64,000 nt of DNA from Hyphococcus sp. (GCA_028284345.1 JANQRY010000008.1:806001-870000), one strand, 5' to 3'; counted from the first letter of the stretch, positions 9,151-20,079 are shown. The notes: generated from the sequence alone by a model not told the origin. A program made the numbers and translations.

Positions 9151-9705
9151 ATGTTCCGTTTCGCTATGGCTTTGTTGGCCGCCGTCGCTGCGATAAGCGC
9201 AGCTTTCAGCGCGCTGGCCGGACCGCTCACCCGCGATGCGTCATTCTTTGAAACGCTTCCCATCGAAGGCGTCAGCCTCTCCACGCCGCCGAGAGAGGCT
9301 TTCGATATTCTTTATGCCAATGGATATACGGCGGGCGAGGTGACGGCCTATGAGGACTGGACCCACGGTTCGCTGAACCTCGTGCGCGGGACATATGGCG
9401 GGCCGGAAGGCCAGTCGTCGATTACCCTTGGTCGCGCGGACGGCCGCCTTGCGTTGATCTCACAATCGCTCAACCGCCGCGGCATCGATGCAAACGCGGA
9501 GATTGCATCGGTGCAATCTCACTTTGGCGTTGCAGCCGACGAGCCGGATTGCCGGATGAACCGCGCGGGGACGAGTGGCGCTTGTCAGGTGCGTGACACC
9601 GAGGATCGCGGCGCCGCGACCATGATATTCACGATGACGGCGCAGTCCACGATGATTTTGCGTTCCGTTTCCCGGCCCAAGGACCTTAAAAAAACGCTGG
9701 AGTAA
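9151..9705 (+). CDS. Secreted hypothetical protein
   Basis: A 184-residue protein with a clear N-terminal signal peptide (about residues 1-23, MFRFAMALLAAVAAISAAF, then ALAG as likely cleavage site). The mature part is small, with two cysteines (CRMNRAGTSGAC) that could form a disulfide. The purine-rich GAGAGAGG just upstream supports ATG 9151. I do not recognise the family. The neighbours (ogt, htpX) suggest no pathway. Confidence 0.7.
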   Translation: MFRFAMALLAAVAAISAAFSALAGPLTRDASFFETLPIEGVSLSTPPREAFDILYANGYTAGEVTAYEDWTHGSLNLVRGTYGGPEGQSSITLGRADGRLALISQSLNRRGIDANAEIASVQSHFGVAADEPDCRMNRAGTSGACQVRDTEDRGAATMIFTMTAQSTMILRSVSRPKDLKKTLE

Positions 9706-9729
9706 TCGCCGGACGCGAGTTGCGGCGGA

Positions 9730-10632
9730 TTAGCCCCACGGGCCCTGCCGCGCGCCGGACGCCGGCACGGACCCAAACGACGCTCCGCCGCCTGTCATCG
9801 CCATTAGCCGTTCGATGCGGTTTTGCGTCGCCGGGTGGGTGGAGAAGAGGTTGTCGCGGCCGCGGCCCGAAAGCGGGTTGATGATCATGAGCTGGCCTGT
9901 TTCCGGGTGACGCTCCGCCGTTTCGTTGGGGATCTGCGCCGCGCCGTTTGAAATTTTCGCGAGCGCCGAAGCGAGCCATTCCGGATGGCCGCAGATTTCC
10001 GCGCCCATTTTGTCGGCCTCATATTCCCGGCCCCGGCTGATTGCCATCTGCACGAGCGCCGCCGCCATGGGCGCGAGGATCATGATGGCGAGCGCGCCGA
10101 TCAGGCCGCCGCCATTGCGGTTGCCGCCGAAGAACAGGGCGAAATTGGCGAGCATGGTGATGGCGCCGGCGATGGTCGCGGTGATGGTCATGGTCAGGGT
10201 GTCGCGGTTTTTCACATGGGCCAGTTCATGGGCCATGACGCCAGCCACTTCCTGTTCGTTCAGTATACGGAGAAGGCCGGTGGTCGCGGCGACCGCGGCG
10301 TTCTCCGGATTGCGCCCGGTGGCGAAGGCGTTGGGCTGGGCGTTTTCCATGATGTAGATTTTCGGAACCGGCATGTTCGCATTCTGCGCCAGCAACCGAA
10401 CGCCTTTGGCGTAACGGCGCACGGCGCCCGAGGCGTGGGTCTCATCGACCTCCTGCGCCTTGTACATCCTGAGGACCATCTTGTCGGAGTTCCAATAGGC
10501 GAAGAGGTTCGTCCCCGCCGCAAACAGAAACGCGATGATCATGCCGGCGCCGCCGCCAAGGAGATAACCGACGCCCATGAACAGCGCCGTCAGCGCGGCA
10601 AGCAGCATGCCCGTGCGAACAGAATTCAGCAT
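9730..10632 (-). CDS. htpX: Zinc metalloprotease HtpX
   Basis: A 300-residue membrane protease of the M48B family that degrades misfolded membrane proteins. The HELAH zinc site is at residues 135-139, and the third ligand lies in the block [12 protein letters not shown] near residue 203. Two N-terminal helices and two more after the active site match the family topology. The tail after NRIERLMAM is glycine-rich and variable. HtpX is often heat-shock induced, but no such promoter is obvious here. It is divergent from the DUF1674 gene. Confidence 0.95.
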   Translation of the reverse strand: MLNSVRTGMLLAALTALFMGVGYLLGGGAGMIIAFLFAAGTNLFAYWNSDKMVLRMYKAQEVDETHASGAVRRYAKGVRLLAQNANMPVPKIYIMENAQPNAFATGRNPENAAVAATTGLLRILNEQEVAGVMAHELAHVKNRDTLTMTITATIAGAITMLANFALFFGGNRNGGGLIGALAIMILAPMAAALVQMAISRGREYEADKMGAEICGHPEWLASALAKISNGAAQIPNETAERHPETGQLMIINPLSGRGRDNLFSTHPATQNRIERLMAMTGGGASFGSVPASGARQGPWG

Positions 10633-10695
10633 CCTCTGGTCCTTTTACCGTTCCGGATTGCGCCCTATATGTGTCTCGGCAGGAACCGCTTCAAT

Positions 10696-10929
10696 ATGAC
10701 CGAGACCCCGAAAACGACGCCAGATCCCTCACAACCAGCGCCATCGCAAGACGGCGCCGCCCCCGGCAAAGCGTTGAGCCCGGCGGCCCGGCGCGCCCTG
10801 GAAGAGGCCGCCGCCCGGCGCAAGGCGGCTGGCGAGCCGGCGCGCGCCAAGGAGCTTGGCGGGCCCAAGGGGGAGGAGCCGACCCGCTATGGCGACTGGG
10901 AGCGGGGCGGGCGCGCGGTGGATTTTTAG
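10696..10929 (+). CDS. DUF1674 protein, SDHAF4-type succinate dehydrogenase assembly factor homologue
   Basis: A 77-residue protein whose C-terminus RYGDWERGGRAVDF is the hallmark of DUF1674, the family of mitochondrial SDHAF4/Sdh8. The eukaryotic members bind the flavinylated SDH subunit and aid complex II assembly. The N-terminal half is low-complexity, rich in Pro, Ala, Lys and Arg. ATG 10696 is chosen because it gives the usual family length. No sdh genes are in the window. The function is by family only. Confidence 0.88.
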   Translation: MTETPKTTPDPSQPAPSQDGAAPGKALSPAARRALEEAAARRKAAGEPARAKELGGPKGEEPTRYGDWERGGRAVDF

Positions 10930-10952
10930 CCCGCTCGCCTTGTCAATCTTCG

Positions 10953-11285
10953 TCAGTCTTCAACAAACGCTTTCAAACGGTCGAGCGCCCCGTCCCATTG
11001 CGCGGAGACCTCGTCCAGCAACCGCCGGGCGTCGGCGAGCCCGTCGCGGCGCAGGGCGAAATGTTTTTCGCGGCCGCGGCGTTCCCCTTCTACAAGGCCG
11101 GCCTCGGCCAGCGTCTCAAGATGTTTTGTCACGGCCTGACGCGTTACAGCGGCGCCGTTCGCTAGTTCCGTAATCGACCGCGCGCGACCGTCGCCAAGCG
11201 TCTTGAAAAGCGAAAGCCGGGTCGGATCGCCGAGCGCCGCGAAGACCGGCGCCGCCGCGGTGAGGTCTCCTTCAACCTTCTGCAT
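10953..11285 (-). CDS. ArsR-family winged-helix transcriptional regulator
   Basis: A 110-residue regulator with the ArsR helix-turn-helix: FAALGDPTRLSLF, SITELANGAAVTRQAVTKHLETLAEAGLV, then the wing. No cysteine metal site is seen in the helix, so it is not an obvious metal sensor. The ATG at 11285 overlaps the end of the upstream SRPBCC gene by 14 bp, so they form one transcript. Such ArsR/SRPBCC pairs are common in alphaproteobacteria, and the regulator probably controls its own operon. Confidence 0.9.
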   Translation of the reverse strand: MQKVEGDLTAAAPVFAALGDPTRLSLFKTLGDGRARSITELANGAAVTRQAVTKHLETLAEAGLVEGERRGREKHFALRRDGLADARRLLDEVSAQWDGALDRLKAFVED

Positions 11286-11718
11286 AGGTCTTGACGTTTT
11301 GCACCTGCTGCGACCAGCCGTCTTCGTTGCGCAGAAAAGCTTCTTCGCGAACGCCTGCAGGCAGTTTTGAAAAGCCTGATTCGACAATCGTCAGCCGCGT
11401 TCCCTCGCCCGACGGTTCAAGCGTGAACGTGCATAATGTCTCCGGCTCGCCGGTATAGTCCTTGTCCGGATCGATCGCATGGGTGACCCAACTGAAGGTG
11501 ATGCGCCGTTCCGGTTCGATCGCGACCACGGTCGCGTTCCATTTCAGATGTTCATAGCCGGGCACCGTCATTTGCCCGGTCGATTTCCCGCCGGCGACGA
11601 AAGGCTGGTCGAGCCGGACCTGGAACCATTCGCCGAACTGTTTGTAGTCGGAGATCGCCGCCCAGACGCGGGCAAGCGGCGCGGCGATCTCAACGGTTTT
11701 TTCGATGCGGTCTTGCAT
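11272..11718 (-). CDS. SRPBCC (AHSA1-like) domain protein
   Basis: A 148-residue protein of the START/Bet v1-like AHSA1 group. The pattern RIEKTVEIAAPLARVWAAISDY at the start and RLTIVESGF near the end are typical. Members bind small hydrophobic ligands or act as chaperone-cofactor-like proteins; the ligand here is unknown. A perfect AGGAGG sits 6 nt before ATG 11718, which fixes the start. It precedes the ArsR gene in the operon and is divergent from the thermonuclease gene. Confidence 0.88.
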   Translation of the reverse strand: MQDRIEKTVEIAAPLARVWAAISDYKQFGEWFQVRLDQPFVAGGKSTGQMTVPGYEHLKWNATVVAIEPERRITFSWVTHAIDPDKDYTGEPETLCTFTLEPSGEGTRLTIVESGFSKLPAGVREEAFLRNEDGWSQQVQNVKTYAEG

Positions 11719-11724
11719 ATGCAA

Positions 11725-11730
11725 CCTCCT
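11725..11730 (-). promoter_or_regulatory. Strong ribosome binding site of the SRPBCC gene
   Basis: On the minus strand the sequence reads AGGAGG, six bases before the ATG at 11718. It is a full match to the anti-Shine-Dalgarno sequence and rules out the longer upstream reading of this gene. Confidence 0.8.
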
Positions 11731-11851
11731 GATTGCGTATGAGATAGCCGTTGCGGCGGTAAAGCGCAACCATTTTATTGCATATCCCTCCCTTGCATAG
11801 CGGGGCTCTCGCATATTGAGAACATAACAGGAATACGCTACTTATGGTTGC

Positions 11852-12283
11852 ATGATGCGAAAGGGTCTTTTTCTCGGCGCGCTGCTCGTCGCCCTCGTGT
11901 CGGCGCCGGCGGAGGCGCGCGCCGGGGGTTTTGACGGGCCGGCGACAGGCTCCGTCGAACGGGTCATCGATGGGGATACGGTGAAAGTTCGCGTCGGCGT
12001 CTGGATCGATCAGGAGTTGATTGTGTCGGTGCGCGTCGCCGGGATCGACGCGCCGGAACTCTTCCGTCCCAAATGCGAAGCGGAACGGCGCCGCGCCCGC
12101 GCCGCGAAAGCCTTTGCCGAGGCGTTTCTCGCAGACGCTGACGTCACCCTCGCCGATATCAAGCGCGGCAAGTACGCCGGCCGCGTCGTCGCGCGCATCG
12201 CGGCGGGCGGACAGGATCTCGGCGCCGCGCTGGTCGCCGAAGGGCTCGCCGTCGAAGGCGCCCGCGGCGCATGGTGTTCGTGA
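11852..12283 (+). CDS. Thermonuclease (SNase)-family secreted nuclease
   Basis: A 143-residue protein with a signal peptide (about residues 1-23, ending PAEARA) and an SNase fold. The family blocks VERVIDGDTVKVRV, VRVAGIDAPEL and AGRVVARI are present, including the Asp that binds calcium and the Arg of the GRV block. It would cut nucleic acids in the periplasm or outside. The family's second catalytic Arg falls in or near VRVAGIDAPEL. Two ATG codons overlap the start (11852 and 11855). It is tail-to-tail with the next gene, with 3 bp between stops. Confidence 0.85.
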   Translation: MMRKGLFLGALLVALVSAPAEARAGGFDGPATGSVERVIDGDTVKVRVGVWIDQELIVSVRVAGIDAPELFRPKCEAERRRARAAKAFAEAFLADADVTLADIKRGKYAGRVVARIAAGGQDLGAALVAEGLAVEGARGAWCS

Positions 12284-12286
12284 GGG

Positions 12287-13618
12287 CTAGCGGTAGAAAA
12301 CGGTTTCGTTGCCGGTGAAGGCCCAGGGTTCTTCAAGGTCGATGCACCGCATGACGTCGCCGCGCGCTTCGATGGTCAACAGCGCCGGCCCGTCGTCCGG
12401 CGTCTCCCGCCGCACCAGTAAGACGCCATTGATCTGCGGGCCGACAAAATTCGTCCGCAGGCGTTCGTAACAATAGGTCTCGCCGTCGCGCACCTCGTCG
12501 AAATTCGTATTGATGCGGCCGTCGCCTTTTTCAAAGGACAGAAAATCCTTCGCTGCGTCGGCCGCTTCGTCGTCCATCATCGGCGGCAACGCAACGAGCG
12601 ACGGCGTCAGCGATGAAAGCCGGCCATGGAGCGCAAAGATCAGGCGGTCCGGGTCGACGGCGTCGGGGCTTAGCGCGACGGCGCTTACTTTCGACGTTGA
12701 GGCGTTGTGAGCCGCGTCGGTGAACCAGACCCCGCGGGCCGCCCCCGGCGCGTCGGCGACGGCGGCGCGGCAGGCGCCCGCCCCGCGAGCGCGCCGAATG
12801 CCCCAGCTGTCGCCCAGGAGCGCCGTCCAGTCGCCGCGCAAATCCTGCGGCATGTAATCGAGGGCGCAGCGCGCCTTGGCGATCGGCGGCGTGATCGCGG
12901 CGATGAGATCGGGCGGCGCGCCAAGCGCGGCGGCGCGCGGAAACGGGTTCGCCGTATAGCGTTCCGGCGCCTCAAGCTGCGCCGGCGTCGCGGCGAGGTC
13001 ATGCAGCGCCACGTTGAAACCGTCGGCCTCGCCGATGATGTCGCCGGTCTGTACACGGATATTCGTCAGGATCGCCAGGTGGTCCGGACCGCCAAGTTCG
13101 GTAAAGGCGCGCAAGCCCCCGGCCTTTTGCAAAAGGTCGTCGCTGATCTCGTCGATGCGGCCATAGTAAAACGACACCGCGTCGCAGGCGCGGAAGTGCA
13201 CGGTCCAGCTATGAACGTAAGAGCGGCCTTCATCGTCGCGGTCCACATGGCGTTCGATGGCGATGATGTCGGCCCGGGCCGGCGCCAGCACATTTGTCGT
13301 GCGCCGCTGAAAGGCGGTTTCCCCGGCGCGCATATTGATCCGGATATAGGGCGCCGGCAGGGGTTCGCCGGGCGCGGTGACGCCGCCGAGGGGCGAGACG
13401 GAAAGAACGTCTTCAATCGGCGCGAAGGGCCCGTTGAACGCCGGCTCGCCGATGGCGCAGCGCCGTTCGGCCGCCGGCGCCTTTTCCATGGATGCGGCGG
13501 CGAGGCTCGCCCGTTCGATCGCCTCGCGGCCGGCGTCGGGACGCAGGATCGCGCCGATCAACAGCGCCGCCGTAAACAGGACGGCGGCGAGCCGCGTATA
13601 GTACCCCGATCCTGACAT
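12287..13618 (-). CDS. Secreted or anchored hypothetical protein with a faint M23-like region
   Basis: About 443 residues with one N-terminal hydrophobic segment (residues 9-26) acting as signal or anchor. The middle part (about 85-205) recalls the lysostaphin/M23 fold: VLAPARADIIAIERH, then YYGRIDEI, then VQTGDIIGEADG, at the places where M23 proteins have VxAPxdGxV, YxHL and vxxGdxIgxxG. The His/Asp zinc ligands are not conserved, so peptidase activity is unlikely. The C-terminal half is unrecognised and has several cysteines. ATG 13618 is preferred because the signal segment follows directly. Confidence 0.6.
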   Translation of the reverse strand: MSGSGYYTRLAAVLFTAALLIGAILRPDAGREAIERASLAAASMEKAPAAERRCAIGEPAFNGPFAPIEDVLSVSPLGGVTAPGEPLPAPYIRINMRAGETAFQRRTTNVLAPARADIIAIERHVDRDDEGRSYVHSWTVHFRACDAVSFYYGRIDEISDDLLQKAGGLRAFTELGGPDHLAILTNIRVQTGDIIGEADGFNVALHDLAATPAQLEAPERYTANPFPRAAALGAPPDLIAAITPPIAKARCALDYMPQDLRGDWTALLGDSWGIRRARGAGACRAAVADAPGAARGVWFTDAAHNASTSKVSAVALSPDAVDPDRLIFALHGRLSSLTPSLVALPPMMDDEAADAAKDFLSFEKGDGRINTNFDEVRDGETYCYERLRTNFVGPQINGVLLVRRETPDDGPALLTIEARGDVMRCIDLEEPWAFTGNETVFYR

Positions 13619-13856
13619 GCGTTTCCCCGAACCCCCGTTTACAAAACGCGCTGCAAAACACGCTGATGACGGCGCGCCCCCGGCCCGCTTGCAGCCAGGG
13701 AAGATTCCGCGCCCCAAGCCGGCGAGTCAAGCGCGCGGGCGCTCGCGGCTGTGGCGCCGGCGCTCGACATTATGGGGTTTCTTTGGTTAACGATCCTCCA
13801 TCGCCGGCCTGTGACGGGGGTTCTCGGCGCGGGGTGCGGCGGTTTCGGAGGGTCCC

Positions 13857-14732
13857 ATGGTGAAATGGCGTCAGGGCCGCAAAAGCGACAATGTCATCGA
13901 TCGGCGCAGCGCGGCGACGGCGGGCGGCGCCGGGATGATCCTCATGCTGGTCCGGCTGGTGATCGGCCGCTTCGGCGTTCGCGGCGTCGTGCTCCTCGCC
14001 CTTGTGGGCGGCGGTCTTTACCTGATGGGCGTCAATCCCGTTGGTCTTCTACAGAGCGGCGGAACCCAGACGGCGCAGCCGGTCGACGACGAAGCCTCGC
14101 AATTCGTCAACGATATCGTTGTCGAGACAGAAAACGTCTGGACACGGATTTTCGCTGAAGGCAATGCGCGCTACGCGCCGCCGAAACTGATCATGTTTTC
14201 GGGCAGCGTTTCCTCCGCCTGCGGATACGCCAGCGCGGCGGCCGGTCCCTTTTACTGCCCCGCCGACCGGCAGGTTTATCTCGATACGTCGTTTTTTGAA
14301 GAACTCTCCCGGCGCTTTGGCGCGCCGGGGGATTTCGCCGCCGCCTATGTGATTGCTCATGAGGTTGGCCATCATGTGCAGACGGTGACGGGTGTCGCCG
14401 GCCAGGTGCGCAGCGCGCAACAGCGCGCCAGCGGCGAGGCGGAGGCGAACCGGTATCAGGTGATGATGGAACTGCAGGCCGATTGTTACGCCGGCGTCTG
14501 GGCCAATCGCGCCGAACGCACGGCCGATTATCTCGACGACGGCGACATCGAGGAAGGTCTGCGCGCGGCGGCGGCCATCGGCGACGACACGCTGCAGCGA
14601 AACGCCGGCCGGCGCGTGACGCCGGAGAGCTTCACCCATGGCGCGTCGGCCCAGCGTCAGCGCTGGTTCACCGCGGGCTACCGGACCGGCGACGTCAGCG
14701 CCTGCGATACGTTCAACGCCGCGCGGCTTTAG
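13857..14732 (+). CDS. Neutral zinc metallopeptidase, YpfJ family
   Basis: A 291-residue protein with one membrane segment (about residues 41-58) after a basic N-terminus, then a metallopeptidase domain with HEVGHH at 168-173. The N-terminal block VKWRQGRKSDNVIDRR and the later LQADCYAGVWAN (with a likely third ligand) match the YpfJ/'putative neutral zinc metallopeptidase' family. The catalytic part would face the periplasm. GGAGGG lies 5-10 bases before the ATG. It is convergent with and overlaps the trkH gene by 4 bp. Confidence 0.9.
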   Translation: MVKWRQGRKSDNVIDRRSAATAGGAGMILMLVRLVIGRFGVRGVVLLALVGGGLYLMGVNPVGLLQSGGTQTAQPVDDEASQFVNDIVVETENVWTRIFAEGNARYAPPKLIMFSGSVSSACGYASAAAGPFYCPADRQVYLDTSFFEELSRRFGAPGDFAAAYVIAHEVGHHVQTVTGVAGQVRSAQQRASGEAEANRYQVMMELQADCYAGVWANRAERTADYLDDGDIEEGLRAAAAIGDDTLQRNAGRRVTPESFTHGASAQRQRWFTAGYRTGDVSACDTFNAARL

Positions 14733-16204
14733 CCGCGCCAGAAGGCCGGCGTCAAAATCACCAGAATGGTGAAAAGCTCTAGCCGTCCGAGCAGCATGCC
14801 GGCGGCGAGAATGAGCTTCGCCGCATCGGGAAGCGGCGCATAGTTGCCCGCCGGCCCGACAATGTCGCCGAGGCCCGGGCCCACATTGGCGATCGCCGAG
14901 CCGGCGGCGGAAAGCGCCGTCAGCGTATCGAGGCCGAGGCCCGACAACAAAACGGCGATGGTGGCGAAGGTCGCGAAATAGACGAAAAAGAAGCTGAGGA
15001 CCGAGACGAAAACGTCGTCGGTGAGCGGCCGGCCGTTATAGCGGGCGACGAAGACGCCGTTCGGATGAGCGAGGCGGCGCGAATAGACGCGGAGCGCCGC
15101 AAGCGCCACCTGAAAGCGGAAAATCTTCATGCCGCAGGAGGTCGATCCGGCGCAGCCGCCGATGAACATGATGCAGAAGAAAAAGCCGACGGCGAACGGC
15201 CCCCAGGCGTTGTAGTCGGTTGTTGCGTAGCCCGTCCCGGTCAAGACGGACACCACATTGAACACGGCGAGGCGAAAGGCGGTGAATACCTCCATGTCCT
15301 CGAAGATCGTTAGGATACGGAACATCATGATCAAGGTCAGGCCGGCGACGACGCTGAGGAAAAACCGGATCTGGCTGTCGGAAAAAAGACGCGTCCACGC
15401 GCCGCGCAACAGGCCGGCGAGAAAGATGCCGAAGGGCAGGCTGCCGATAATCATGAATACGGTGACGATCAGGTCGAGCGGCGCGCGCCCCACGGTCAGG
15501 AATGCGCCGAGGGAGGCGTCCCGGGTGGAAAAGCCCCCCGTCGCCACGGTCGTCATCGCGTGATTGATCGCGTCCCAGGCCGGCATGCCGAACGCCCACA
15601 GGAAAATGAAACACAGGGCGGTGAAGAAGATATAGATTTGCGTCAGCATCAGCGAATACTGGGTGGCGCTGGCGATGTATTTTTCGCTGGTGTCCCAGGC
15701 TTCGCTTTTGAAGATCTGCATGCCGCCGACTTTCAGGGCCGGCAACACGGCGAAGGCCATGATGATGATGCCGACGCCGCCGAACCATTGCAGCATCGAC
15801 CGCCAGAGCAGCGCGCCGGGGGGCGCGTGATCGAGATCCGTGACCACCGTGGACCCGGTCGTGGTCAGTCCCGACATGGCTTCGAAAAAGGCGTCCACAT
15901 AGCTGAGATTGAGCCCGCCAAGGGCGAAGGGGACGGCGCCGAACAGGACCAGCGACAGCCAGCTTGTCGCGGTCAGGAGAAACCCTTCGCGGACGGAGAT
16001 GTGGTCAATCGGTCCCCAGGTGGCGGCCGCGGCGCCGCCGCCGGCGAAGACCGCAATGATGGCGCCGATGGCGAAGGCCGCCCAGTCGGCCCGATGGGTT
16101 TCATCCGCAGACAGAAGGTCGACGCACATCGGGATGAGCATCGTCAGGCCGAGCGCGGCGACCAGCACGCCTGTGACGAGCAGAACCGGACGCAATGCGA
16201 GCAT
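14729..16204 (-). CDS. trkH: TrkH-family potassium uptake protein
   Basis: A 491-residue membrane protein with repeated membrane-pore-membrane units of the Trk/Ktr/HKT superfamily. Selectivity-filter segments are visible as AMSGLTTTGSTV, TVATGGFSTRDAS, SVLTGTGYATTDY and SAIANVGPGLG. The GCAGSTSCGMKIFR block is typical of TrkH. It would import K+ together with a cytoplasmic TrkA, which is not in this window. It stands alone, with ApaG upstream on the same strand at a 37-bp gap. Confidence 0.93.
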   Translation of the reverse strand: MLALRPVLLVTGVLVAALGLTMLIPMCVDLLSADETHRADWAAFAIGAIIAVFAGGGAAAATWGPIDHISVREGFLLTATSWLSLVLFGAVPFALGGLNLSYVDAFFEAMSGLTTTGSTVVTDLDHAPPGALLWRSMLQWFGGVGIIIMAFAVLPALKVGGMQIFKSEAWDTSEKYIASATQYSLMLTQIYIFFTALCFIFLWAFGMPAWDAINHAMTTVATGGFSTRDASLGAFLTVGRAPLDLIVTVFMIIGSLPFGIFLAGLLRGAWTRLFSDSQIRFFLSVVAGLTLIMMFRILTIFEDMEVFTAFRLAVFNVVSVLTGTGYATTDYNAWGPFAVGFFFCIMFIGGCAGSTSCGMKIFRFQVALAALRVYSRRLAHPNGVFVARYNGRPLTDDVFVSVLSFFFVYFATFATIAVLLSGLGLDTLTALSAAGSAIANVGPGLGDIVGPAGNYAPLPDAAKLILAAGMLLGRLELFTILVILTPAFWRG

Positions 16205-16241
16205 AAATGTCAGCGCCTCTTATGGGCGTTGCAATCGGAGC

Positions 16242-16661
16242 TTAATGGATTTGTCGCAATTCATGGGGGCTGTCGAGGGAGAAAGCGGGAATTTCCACCT
16301 CAAACGCCTCGCCGGCGACGGTCGACATGCCGTAGCGCCCGACCATCACGCCCGACGGCGTCGCGAGCGGTGCGCCGGACGTATATTCAAAGCCCTCCCC
16401 GGGGCGCAGCACGGGCTGCTCGCCGACGACGCCGTCGCCATTGACGATATCGGTAAAGCCTTGCGCGTCGGTGATGCGCCAGTGCCGGGTGCGCAGCTGC
16501 ACGATGTCTTCGGACTCATTGTCGATGCGCACCGTATAGGCCCAGACATAGCGGGGCTCTTCCGGGTCCGACTGGTCTTCAAGATAATAGGGATCGACCT
16601 GCACGCGGATGCCCCGGGTGACGCGCTCGTAGCTCAGATTGTCCTTGACGTCGCGATCCAT
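16242..16661 (-). CDS. apaG: ApaG protein
   Basis: A 139-residue single-domain protein of the ApaG/DUF525 family (fibronectin III-like fold). Recognised blocks are YVWAYTVRIDNES, VQLRTRHWRITDAQG, GVVGEQPVLRPGEGFEYTSG and MVGRYGM. The family has been linked to Co2+/Mg2+ tolerance in enterobacteria, but the mechanism is not settled. ATG 16661 gives the normal length. It lies upstream of trkH on the same strand, so co-transcription is possible. Confidence 0.93.
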   Translation of the reverse strand: MDRDVKDNLSYERVTRGIRVQVDPYYLEDQSDPEEPRYVWAYTVRIDNESEDIVQLRTRHWRITDAQGFTDIVNGDGVVGEQPVLRPGEGFEYTSGAPLATPSGVMVGRYGMSTVAGEAFEVEIPAFSLDSPHELRQIH

Positions 16662-16855
16662 CACGCATGTTTCCTGCCGCCAATTGCATTTTACAGGGGC
16701 CCGCCGGCGCTGGCCAGCCGGACGGGAAAGATTCAACGGCGCCGGGAAAACGGCTCGTCGATTCCCGCCCGTCATGCCCCCGGGGCCTTGCGCAAACCGT
16801 GCGGCGGGGGCAAACCGGCCCTGGATTTGGTTAACAGGCGCCCCTGCTGAAGACC

Positions 16856-17926
16856 ATGAGCGACAAAGACGGCGTTTACGCCGACCATCACATCCTGGCG
16901 GCGATGGAAGCCGGCGTCATTCGCGGCGGCGCGCCGGCCCGCGTGCAGCCGGCGAGCCTCGATCTGGCGCTGGGCGCGCGCGCCTGGCGGTTGCGCGCGT
17001 CGTTCCTGCCGGGGCGGGAACGCAAGGTCGCAGACCGGCTCGATGACGGTCTCGCCATGCAGGCGATTGACTTGAGCGACGGCGCGGTGTTCGAGCGCGG
17101 CTGCGTCTATCTCGTGGAATTGCAGGAGCGCCTCGCCCTGCCGGCGGATGTCTGCGGTGCGGCGAACCCCAAAAGCTCCACGGGGCGGATCGATGTTTTC
17201 GTCCGGCTCGTCGCCGATTACGGCGCCGCCTTTGACGAGGCGCCGGCGGGCTATGAAGGCCCGCTCTACGCAGAGATCAGCCCACGGAGTTTTTCCATTA
17301 TCGCCCGCGAAGGCTCCAGCCTCAATCAGCTGCGTCTTAAAAAAGGCGCGGTGCGTCTCGACGATGCTGCCCTTGCGGCGCTGCATGGGAAAACGCCGCT
17401 CGTCGACGGCGCCGCCGCCATTGACGGCGGTCTTGGCCTTTCGGTCGCGCTCGACCGCGACGGACTGGTCGGCTGGCGGGCGCGGCGCCATTCGGCGCTG
17501 ATTGACGTCGACAAAAAAGCGGTCCTCGATCCGCGGGAATATTTTGAACCGATGGAGCCCCAGAAGTCGGGGTTTCTGATTCTCGACCCGGATGAGTTTT
17601 ACATTCTCGTTTCGAAAGAACGTCTCGTCATCCCGCCGGACTACGCTGCGGAAATGACGCCGATCAGTCCGGGCCTCGGCGAATTCCGCGTGCATTACGC
17701 CGGGTTTTTCGATCCGGGCTTCGGCTGGTCCGAGAGCGGCGGGATGGGCAGCCGGGCGGTGCTGGAAGTGCGCTCGCGGGAAACGCCCTTCGTGCTTGAA
17801 GACGGCCAGCTCGTAGCGCGCCTCGTCTATGAGCATATGCGCGCGCGGCCGGAGAAGCTTTACGGCGAAGGCATCGGCTCAAACTATCAGGGTCAGGCGC
17901 TGAAACTGTCGAAGCACTTTCAGTAG
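16856..17926 (+). CDS. dcd: 2'-deoxycytidine 5'-triphosphate deaminase (long form)
   Basis: A 356-residue protein, about twice the length of the classic Dcd, as in the alphaproteobacterial form with two dUTPase-like halves. The first half has RVQPASLDLALG and NPKSSTGRIDVFVRLVADYG, matching the nucleotide-binding blocks. The second half ends with GGMGSRAVLEVRSRETPFVLEDGQ. It deaminates dCTP to dUTP for dTTP synthesis. It ends before a strong bidirectional terminator shared with groEL. The symbol is by family. Confidence 0.88.
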   Translation: MSDKDGVYADHHILAAMEAGVIRGGAPARVQPASLDLALGARAWRLRASFLPGRERKVADRLDDGLAMQAIDLSDGAVFERGCVYLVELQERLALPADVCGAANPKSSTGRIDVFVRLVADYGAAFDEAPAGYEGPLYAEISPRSFSIIAREGSSLNQLRLKKGAVRLDDAALAALHGKTPLVDGAAAIDGGLGLSVALDRDGLVGWRARRHSALIDVDKKAVLDPREYFEPMEPQKSGFLILDPDEFYILVSKERLVIPPDYAAEMTPISPGLGEFRVHYAGFFDPGFGWSESGGMGSRAVLEVRSRETPFVLEDGQLVARLVYEHMRARPEKLYGEGIGSNYQGQALKLSKHFQ

Positions 17927-17955
17927 GGACCGCGCGCACGGGGTGGCGGCAAATA

Positions 17956-17984
17956 AAAAGGGCGGCCGTTAAGGCCGCCCTTTT
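17956..17984. terminator. Bidirectional rho-independent terminator
   Basis: A perfect 12-bp stem (AAAAGGGCGGCC / GGCCGCCCTTTT) with a 5-nt loop lies between the convergent dcd and groEL genes. It has an A-tract on one side and a T-tract on the other, so it can stop transcription in both directions. Confidence 0.93.
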
Positions 17985-18008
17985 CGATTCACGTATGCGC
18001 CCGCGGGC

Positions 18009-19688
<1,680 letters not shown>

Positions 19689-19976
19689 CTAGTCGACGAT
19701 CCCGAGGATGTCGGACTCTTTCATGATGATGAGTTCTTCACCGTCGATCTTGACCTCGGAGCCCGACCATTTGCCGAACAGGATCTTGTCGCCGGATTTG
19801 ACGTCGAGGGGGGTGATGTCGCCGTTTTCGCTGCGCGCGCCGGCGCCGACGGCGACGACCTCGCCCTGCTGGGGTTTTTCCTTGGCGGTGTCGGGAATGA
19901 TAATCCCGCCTGCGGTCTTCTCATCTTCCTCGATGCGACGGACCAGCACGCGGTCGTGAAGCGGCCGAAATGCCAT
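19689..19976 (-). CDS. groES: Co-chaperonin GroES
   Basis: A 95-residue Hsp10 lid of the GroEL chamber. The mobile loop ([19 protein letters not shown]) with the IIIP motif that docks on GroEL lies at about residues 20-38. The N-terminus [12 protein letters not shown] and the end SDILGIVD are standard. It is the first gene of the groESL operon, about 75 bp downstream of the CIRCE element. Confidence 0.98.
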   Translation of the reverse strand: MAFRPLHDRVLVRRIEEDEKTAGGIIIPDTAKEKPQQGEVVAVGAGARSENGDITPLDVKSGDKILFGKWSGSEVKIDGEELIIMKESDILGIVD

Positions 19977-20050
19977 TGTTTGCGTCTCCTTGACTGAAAA
20001 CGTCAGCTAAAACAATTGGTTAAATCTAGAGCGCCGGGCTGCGCCCAAGC

Positions 20051-20079
20051 GCTAGCACTCCTCAATAGGGAGTGCTAGC
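20051..20079 (-). promoter_or_regulatory. CIRCE operator (HrcA-binding inverted repeat)
   Basis: The perfect repeat CTAGCACTC-N9-GAGTGCTAG spans 20052-20078, one base per arm away from the consensus TTAGCACTC-N9-GAGTGCTAA. It lies in the 5' leader of groES, immediately after the -10 box, where HrcA repression at normal temperature is expected. hrcA itself is not in the window. Confidence 0.95.
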
